Source: Owenia fusiformis (Eukaryota > Annelida > Polychaeta > Sabellida > Oweniidae). From it: 64,000 bases of DNA. This document shows positions 15,201 to 24,200 of this stretch, piece by piece. The stretch is taken from the NCBI GenBank assembly GCA_903813345.2, contig CAIIXF020000001.1, forward strand, positions 41,509,366 to 41,573,365, in the 5' to 3' direction. A program made the position numbers and the translations under genes. The notes beneath the pieces are model-generated. The model did not search any database. It was given only the letters and a program-made list of their open reading frames with translations, and was not told the origin of the DNA. How positions within the stretch are numbered: the first letter of the stretch is position 1; each line of letters begins with the position of its first letter.

Positions 15201-18200
15201 GCATATATTTTCATAGTAATTGTATGTAACAGCAAAAAATAACTTAAATTCTCGAAAACAAACAATGAGATTTCTTTAATTTTTTACCATGGATACAATA
15301 AGAAAATGTGCCAAACTTTTGATTGACATACACCAATGTTTGAAAATAAAATAGTCAATTTTTAGAATTGGCTAAGGTAGAAACAGTTACTTTGATATTT
15401 GCAATACTGTGTATATAGTGGTGTCTACTTCAATTCAATTCAATTTCAAAATAATTTATTTCAGTTTTCATTACAAAAATTACAACATTATACAGGCTGA
15501 CTTGTTTTCATAGTGATTGTTGAACCAATGAAAGTATTGAAAATAACACCTTTATCATGAGTATATGTACTAGTGTTGTCGCGATGTGCCATAATCGTAC
15601 ATCGATGCATCGGCAATTTTCAGAAGTAAACATCGATGTACATCGCGCATCGCGATGTACATCGAGAAAAAGTCCTAGAAAAGTGCACTGAAATACCGAA
15701 CGCTAATGCACTAAAATACAGAACGCTGGTTCATCCGGGAACTTCTAGAAACGGTGAAATGAAAGTAAAGTAATTTTTATTAGATTAATGGTTCATTTCG
15801 ACTAGCTAAAACAGTTTTGAAGCGAAATAATATCAGAAAACATTGGGAAATGAAATAAGACATGAGAAAGTTCAGCGATTTGCTTCAAAATAAGATAAGA
15901 AAGGGTGATTTTTAGCAAATGAATTTTCTTTTAAAACATCGATGTTTTGTTTCAGACATCGATGCATCGCCAGAATCAGCTTTGGCGATGTATATCGCGA
16001 TGTATCGATTAATCGCGACAACACTAATATGTACCACAATGTTTCCTCAATGTGTTCATCATTGTATGATCTCTTTTTATCAAAATATATTATTTTAGAA
16101 CTCCGGAACAACCCAAGATTCCATATTGTTGGGTTACCCTTCTTTGAACTGAAGGTCAGCCAAAGGTCAAATCTCAAATCTAAGGTCATATATGAACTCC
16201 TGGCAACTTGTAAGTTGAAATTTGACCTTTTTTCAGATCGCTGAGCTCTTATATCTCAAAACTGGTGCAAAGTTGTTATAAGTTTAATTGCTAATATGTG
16301 TAGAACCTTTAGAGGAATCTTTATCCTGATTTTCCGCCAAAACTGTTCATTTGTAGTCTCAAAATTTGAGAAATTTAAATAACACGACATTTATGACCTA
16401 GTTTGACCTTGAACATTTTACTTTTTCAGAATGAATAATAAATGATGGTAATATTGACAAAATAAATAGGAGGCACAACTTTCTTTTAAACTGAAGAGCC
16501 CTTACTAGACGGGTAGGAAGGAGGGGTTCCCATGCACCCGAAAGATGAATTTTTTTAATGTACATTTTTGTAATCCTAATGGTCCAAACTAAAGATTTTT
16601 ACATGTTCCCAGAATGAAATATTGTCCCATGGTATCCATTGGCGGCCATCTTGTCAGCCATCTTGAATTTTTGAAAGAGTTGATGTTAATTATCTCAAAG
16701 TACAATAACTTCCACAGTTTTGAGAATTGAAAGCTGTAAGTGGTACCAAAATGAAGCTATTATAGTATCCTATATTATCAGATGCAAAAATTATGCAAAT
16801 TGCCTCATTTGCATAAAATGTGACATCATCAATCATAATTCTTGCCTCTTTACAACGGTATCGCATTATACCTTTCCGCCTGTGATCAGTCTTAGTCATT
16901 CATGAACATAAATGAATTTAAATATTTTGGTACATTAATTTTGAACATATTTGCAATTGAAAGTTTTGGAAAAACATTGTCAGACACATGATTATGTAAC
17001 TGAAAAGGGGCGTGGCACTTCTTGCGAAAGAATTGATGTTAATCATTTCAAAGTACAATAACTTCCACAGTTTTGAGAATTGAAAGCTGTATGTGGTACC
17101 AAAATGAAGCTATTATAGTATCCTATATTATGAGATTAATAATTAAGCAAATAGTCTCATTTGCATAAAATGTGACATCATTAATCATAATTTTTGCCTC
17201 TTTACAATGGTATCGCACAATACCTTGCTGCCTGAGTGACCAGTCTTAGTCATCCATGAACATACATGAATTTCAATATATAGGTACATTAATTTTTAAC
17301 ATATTTGCAATTGAAAGTTTTGGAAAAAAATTGTCAGACACTAAGTTATAACACTTTACATGATTATGTTACTGAAAAGGGGCGTGGCATTTCTTGAGAA
17401 AGAGTTGATGTTAATCATTTGAAAGTACAATAACTTCCACAGTTTTGAGAATTGAAAGCTGTAAGTGGTACCAAAATGGAGCTATTATAATATACTTATA
17501 GAAAATGCAATAATTATGCAAACTTTCCCATTTGCATAATATGTGACAAGCTGTATCAATTTTGGGCTTTTTTCAATGGTTACGACCAATATCTCTCCCT
17601 CTGGGTTAATGTCTTGGTTATTCATGAGCATTTATGATTTTGAATATATAGGTACATTAATTTTGAACATACTTGCAACTGAAATTTTGGAAAAACTATT
17701 AGAAATTAAGTGTTGACACTTCACACGATTATGTAACTGAAAAGGGGGGGGGGGCACTTCTTGTTCAAAATGTTAACTTCTAAACACTAATGTCAACTTC
17801 AAAGGCTGAAGCTGCTCTAGCAGAGTCATGTAGATAGAGCTCAATGTTGCTTATTGGTGAAATGTTGGCCAAATTTTGCAGCTTGTGTGCACCGCTTACG
17901 AGTACATGATGTGTTCATTATGACAGTGTAATTCCAATATGACAGCACAATACAAGTCAGGCTATTTTATTGTCACATATGCAAAAGTCGATCTGATGAG
18001 ACATGTTAGAAGTGGTAGTGGTTAATAGTGCCCAGATCAAAGAAACGCAAGATAGATATTGAAGATAGGCCCAGATCAAAGTATGGACATCCTCAGCCTC
18101 AATCATGACGCCATCTGTATTGTCCATCAGTGGGAGCTGTAACCCAAATACTGAGTATATGATTTAATGTACGTGTCATTTAGTTGCCATGCACTTGGGG

Positions 18201-21200
18201 CAGTTGGCAGTTTCTTCCTTGCCCCAAAGTCTGGGGTTTGATGGAGTTGAGACCAGGCCAAGGAAAGTTCTTAATAGGAAATTGAACTCCCCTCGGTCCA
18301 TGGACCAAAGGTCATTCCATTTCAAGAATTGCTGAAGTGAGGGTTCCCAGGTAATGTCGTAAATCTGGAAAGGCCACTGAAATTGGGGAGTAATGTCATA
18401 ACACCCCGATATATGACTTGAGTCAATGGCTTTAAGCCACTTGTCCAGGTCCCTTGAGACTTCAGCTGTATTGTTCAAACCACGCAAGGTTTTGTCATAG
18501 TTCTTCTCTAGACATTTGATTCTTTTATCATGCACTGTTGGTATTTGCTTGCCCTTTATTTTTGAACTGCATTGGAGAAAGCTTGCCATCAACCAAAACC
18601 ATGCTTCTTGACCTGGTTGGCTTTTAACTTCATGCAAGTCCAGTTTGCCATTCTTTCCATAGCTAATAGAACCCATCTGGTACTCACTACTGAACGGGTC
18701 ATAACTGTGATGTCATCCATGAAAGCTCTGTATGGTAGGTGTTTTGCACCTTCATTTGCTTGTGGAACCTTACACTGCATCATCCCTGCATTTAGCAGTA
18801 AGTTCATGGATGTTACGAAGAGAACTACTGATACAGTGCAGTCTGCCACTATGCCTTTCTCCGAACTCTGCTAATTAGTGGTATAATTGCAAAATGTATT
18901 GTGCAACTTCAAGGAGTTTGTGTTTCCCATTGTCAGATTGACTACTAGATTGGTACGTGAAAGTGAACTTGTACCTCTAGTATCAGTTGGTGAGGGACAC
19001 TAGGTAGGCCTTCTGTTCAGCCAAACTACTGATTCTCTTTCTTGGCTTCCTTCACAAGTTGGCTTATGCTGCTATATGTACCCCATGATGTCTTGGGAGA
19101 CCACTTTTCTGAATGCTTGGCAGGCCACTAGGAAACAACTTCGAGGCTTGACCATAATGGCCCAGAAGATCTTTCCCTCAGCATCCAATAATGATGTCTA
19201 CCTGAACTGGTTCAGTCGCTCAAATTTTAGCTCCTTTGGAATGAAGCACCTTTCCGCCTAAGTCCAAGTCTTTGCTAGATTTTTTTTGTTCTGGATGCTT
19301 GTTAGCAATCGCCATAGATGTATTAACAGCTTTCCGCAGTTCTTGTAGACCCTGTATGTCACACCTTTTAGACCTGAGGCTGAGCCTTCCTGATGATTGT
19401 TCAAAGATTTTCAAAGAATGTCTTCCTGGTCCTATGCTTCTCTTTTCCTGAGTGTTTCTATCTTTGGAAGAAGAATCTTTGGATGACTAAGATGAAGTAA
19501 TCTCTTAAGAAGCATCTGTTGGAGCTCTCTTGCTAGTGATGAAGCCGTCCACTAACACTGCCGGCTTCATCTCTCCTTCCCAAGAGAAGCCTTTGTCTTC
19601 TACTTGGCCCAACACAATGGTGTTTCACAGATGTTTCCTCCACTCCTTGTCCTCGCATCTGGGATGGAAATCGTTCTAACTTGGATAAGAGGTAGCATAG
19701 TGAAGAGGCTGGGCTCTGCATCCCACTTCTATTGGTTGCATAACTGCATACCACCCTCTTGTCATCAAATAGGTCTTGGATTTTTAAGCTGATGAGATAT
19801 TTTAGTTGGTCTTCTGAAGGTACCATGAGCTCATTGAAGATGATGGTCCTACTGTGTTTTGACATCAGCACTGAGTTTTTGGAAGAGGTCACTTGAGAGT
19901 CCAGTCGGATGGATGTCTTGGATAACACATTGAACTGAGGTACAGGCTTAATACATATTGAGTTAATAATTATATAGCTTTAACAACTTAATACTGTGGG
20001 TACCCTTTTCAGTTCATTGCCTATCCTAAAATGATATGGGGATATGTGGTCATTCGTATCTGTACAGTACTTAGTTCAAAAGTGATACAGCTTATATATC
20101 TTTGGCTGAAATTTAAATGTCTGCCAAACAGACCAACAAGAATTTCTGAACAAGCTAGGAATAAGGGACATCACTGGGCTACTTTCTAAAAGTCAAAAGC
20201 TATATTTTACACCCAGGGGGTTCACTATATATAAACCTTGACGGGGGTACCTCTTTTAACATTTGATATGGCATTGGATCCAAATTTTAGGATCTGGAAT
20301 GAGAATGCCCCCAAAATATGACTTTTGAGGTATGACAATGGTCGGATTTTTCTACTTTGTGGTACAAGAATGGTCATGGAGAATAGGTTACCTCTCACTT
20401 GTGGTATGGGATTGGTCTAGTTTTTACAAATGTCCTTAATTTGAGGTTGTTTTGGATCATTTTCCTAAAAGTTCTGCCTTCTTCCAGGGGCTTTAGACAT
20501 TTTGCATTCCCTTGGTCTTATATTTTTGGGATATTTGGAATGGCATTAGTCCTATATTTGGACATTTGATATAGCATTGGTCTTATATTTGGATATTTGG
20601 TATGGCTTTTGGGCATTATTTTGGTTGGTATGGGAACACATTGAAATTTGAGATTGGTATGGGAACATAATGATATCTGAGGGCTCAGCCTAGGACCCCT
20701 ACAAAATTGTGTATTCAGTGAACCCCTGGGTATTTTACAAATGATACATTGACTATATAATAACATTACAGATTTTCAACAAGTACCACGCCCCTTTTCA
20801 GAACAATAATCATTTGAAAGGTCATACCTTAATTTCTGACAATGTTTTTCTAAAACTTTCAATGCAAATATGTTCAAACTTTCAATTGCAAACATGTTTA
20901 AAATGAATGTATATATTTAATATCTTTTTATTCATGAGAGACCAAGACTGGTCACTCAGAGGAAAAGGCAATATGCATTACGTTGAAAAAGGGCAAAAAT
21001 AATGATTGATGATGTCATATTTTATGCAAATATGGTAATTAACATAATTATTGTATCTTATAATATAGGATATTGTGATAGCTTCAGTTTGGTACCACTA
21101 ACAGCTGTCAACTCTCAAAACTGTGGAAGTTATTGTACTTTGAAATGATTAACATCAATTCTTTCGCAAGAAGTGCCACGCCCCTTTTCAGTTACATAAT

Positions 21201-24200
21201 CATGTGTCTGACAATGTTTTCCAAAACTTTCAATTGCAAATATGTTCAAAATTAATGTACCTATATATTTAAATTCATTTATGTTCATGAATGACTAACA
21301 CTGATCACTCAGGCAGAAAGGTATAATGTGATACCGTTGTAAAGAGGCAAGAATTATGATTGATGATGTCACATTTTATGCAAATGAGGCAATTTGCATA
21401 ATTATTGTATCTGATAGTATAGGATACTATAAAAGCTTCATTTTGGTACCACTTACAGCTTTCAATTCTCAAAACTGTGGAAGTTATTGTACTTTGAAAT
21501 AATTAACACCAACTCTTTCAAAAATTCAAGATGGCCGACAAGATGGCCACCAATGGATACCATGGGACAATTTTTCATTCTGGGAACATGCAAAAATCTT
21601 TAGTATGGAACTTTAGGATTACAAAAATGTACATTAAAAAAATACATCTTTCGGGTGCATGGGGACCATACCTTCCTACTAGACTATACCCTAGAACTTT
21701 CAACCACCATTGTTATTATCCTGGTTTCAAGTTTTCAATATGCATTCATTGTTGATAATCAATCAAACATTGTATTGTAAGTGAAATTCAGTCTCTATTT
21801 ATAGAATTATTGAAGCTTTATTCTCCAATTGAAGATGAATAATTTATTTTATCAATAGTGAGTAGTGACTCATTCTCACACTGTCATTAATTAGTAATTA
21901 TCCCACCGAACAAAGTTCGAGGGGGATATAGAAAAGCCGTCCGTCCGTTCGTCCGTCCGTCCGTTCGTCCGTCCGTTCGTGTGTCCGGGCAATAACTCAA
22001 ATACCGGTTGACAGATTTCATTCAAATTTTATAGGCTTATGCCTTATGGGTGTAGGACCTCTGCTCGAGAAGGAATTTTCAATATGGCCGCTTAATTCAA
22101 AATGGCGGCCATTTTTCGGAAAAAATATAATCTTTATTAAATCAAATACTAGTGGATGGATTTGGTTCAAATTTTATATGCTGTTGCCTGGGTACAAAGG
22201 AGCCTTGCTCAAGAAGACATTTTCAAGATGGCCACCAAATTTCAAAATGGCGGCCATTTTCGTAAAAATACGTTATATTTGATAACTCAAATACCATTTA
22301 ATGGATTTGGTTCAAATTTTAGATGCTAATGCTTAGGGACATAGGAGCTCTGCTCGAGAAAGGATTTTCAAGATGGCAGCTAAATTTCAAAATGGCAGCC
22401 ATTTTTCATAAAAAACGTTATCTTTGATAACTTAAATACCATCGAATGGATTTGGTTTAAATTTTAGCAGCTGATGCCTAGGGACATAGGAGCTCTGCTC
22501 GAGAAAGGATTTTCAAGATGGCAGCTAAATTTCAAAATGGTGGCCATTTTTCGTAAAAAAACATTATCTTTGATAACTCAATTACCATTGAATAGATTTG
22601 GTTCAAATTTTACATGATGATACCTAGGGAGACAGGATTTCTGCTTCAGAAGGGAATTTCAAGGTGGTAGCTAAATTTCAAAATGGCCGCCATTTTTCAT
22701 AAAAGAACGTAACCTTTGATAACTCAAATACCAAATGACGGATTTGGTTCAAATTCTATATGCTGATGCCTAGAGACAAAGAAGTTCTGCTCAAAAATAA
22801 ATTTTCAAGATGGCCACTGAATTTCAAGATGGCCGCCAATTTTCGTAAAAAAACGTAATTAATGATAACTCAAATACCAGTGGATGGATTTGGTTCCAAT
22901 TTTATATGCTGATGTTTAGGGAAAAAGGAGATCTGCTTCAGAAGAAATTTCAAAGGCATTAGCTGGATTTCAAAATGACTGCCATTTTTCATTAAAAAAG
23001 TAATCTTTGATAACCCAAATACCATTGGATGGACATTCTCTGCTAAAGAAGAAATCTAAAGATGACAGCTGAATTTCAAAATGGCAACCATTTTTCATAA
23101 AAACATAATCTTTGATAATTCAAATACCAGTGGATGAATTTGGCTCAAATTTTTTATCAAAACATGTTTTGTTCGGTGGGATTTGCTACTCCGTGGAGTT
23201 GCTGTTTTTCTAGTTAACTGATTTATTTTAAGTAATTAATCTGAAGTTCATGTAGCAAGCCCGTAGCCAGAATTTGCCAAGGGGGTTCACTTTTGAAAAA
23301 TTCCAGAGGGGGGTCACTTTTGACACCTTTGGCCCAAAATGACCAATATACACTTGAAAGTGCTCAAAATGGTGAAAATTGCATGATTTTGACGAATTTT
23401 TGGCCAGGGGGTGGTTTGTTCGAACTACGGGCTACGAGCCTGTGTAGTCTCAATTCTCTTGATCCCCCTTTATCCTCCTCACCTCTTTTTGATGCCATAT
23501 GAGGTGTATAGTTGGGTCAAAGGGCTTGAAGCAAGACTAAACTTTCATTTGTCTTTCAGGAGGTGATCAGGATCCAGCGAGAGTTTAAATTTTGCGCTGG
23601 CTGCTGTTGGTGTGCTAACTGCAACTGCTGTGCCATGGAGATTGTAATTGAGTCCCCTCCTGGCCAGGTTGTTGGCTCAATGAAGCAAAGGTTAGGGTTT
23701 AATAATAGTACATGGAATTAAGAGGAGACCAATATTTTGATATATACCCACAAGTAATTATGCCCAAGGAGATGTTTGATATCCACACATGGATACAAAT
23801 GATATCCCTCATGCATAAGATGTCCTTTCATAATCATTTTTTCTGTTTATTCTGTTTTTCAATGAATCACATTGAGTAACCTCTTAAAGTCTTTATTTTA
23901 TTGATCTTGTTACATTATGTATTTTATGGAGATTTATACCTTTTAAAAATTGAATAACTCAAATTCATAATTGAAATAAACTGAAATTATCAGCAATGAA
24001 ATGAAATATCCCTGGAATTTTTCGAAATTATACGAGGGTTGATCCAAAAGTTCCGAACCGTTGGCTTTAAAAATCTTAATATCCAATGATTATTGTTCAT
24101 ATTTTGCCATAAACACCCCACATATAGTACTTTCATTTTGTGTAAAAATAATCAATAAATCTGACCAGCAACATAGGTGTCTGGTTACCATAGCAACATG

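Larger units (their letters stand above)
16511..21676. mobile_element. 5.2-kb foldback element with internally repeated arms
   Basis: Long inverted arms (16511 to about 17760, and about 20770-21676) begin TAGGAAGG...CCCATGCACCCGAAAGATG on the left with the complement on the right. The 8-bp direct repeat TACTAGAC flanks the element at 16503-16510 and 21677-21684. Each arm is built of roughly 350-370-bp repeats that carry CAATAACTTCCACAG and end in AAAAGGGGCGTGGCACTTCTTG: three on the left, about two on the right. The centre holds a decayed reverse transcriptase (minus strand) and a 520-bp MITE. Architecture resembles foldback/Galileo elements. No transposase was recognised. Inserted in scramblase intron 3. 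Confidence 0.85.

Noticed and set aside
15872-16244. Overlapping ~100-codon ORFs on both strands
   Set aside because: They straddle the edge of the hAT MITE and contain no recognisable domain.
18572-18874. 100-codon plus-strand ORF
   Set aside because: It is the antisense shadow of the decayed reverse transcriptase on the minus strand.
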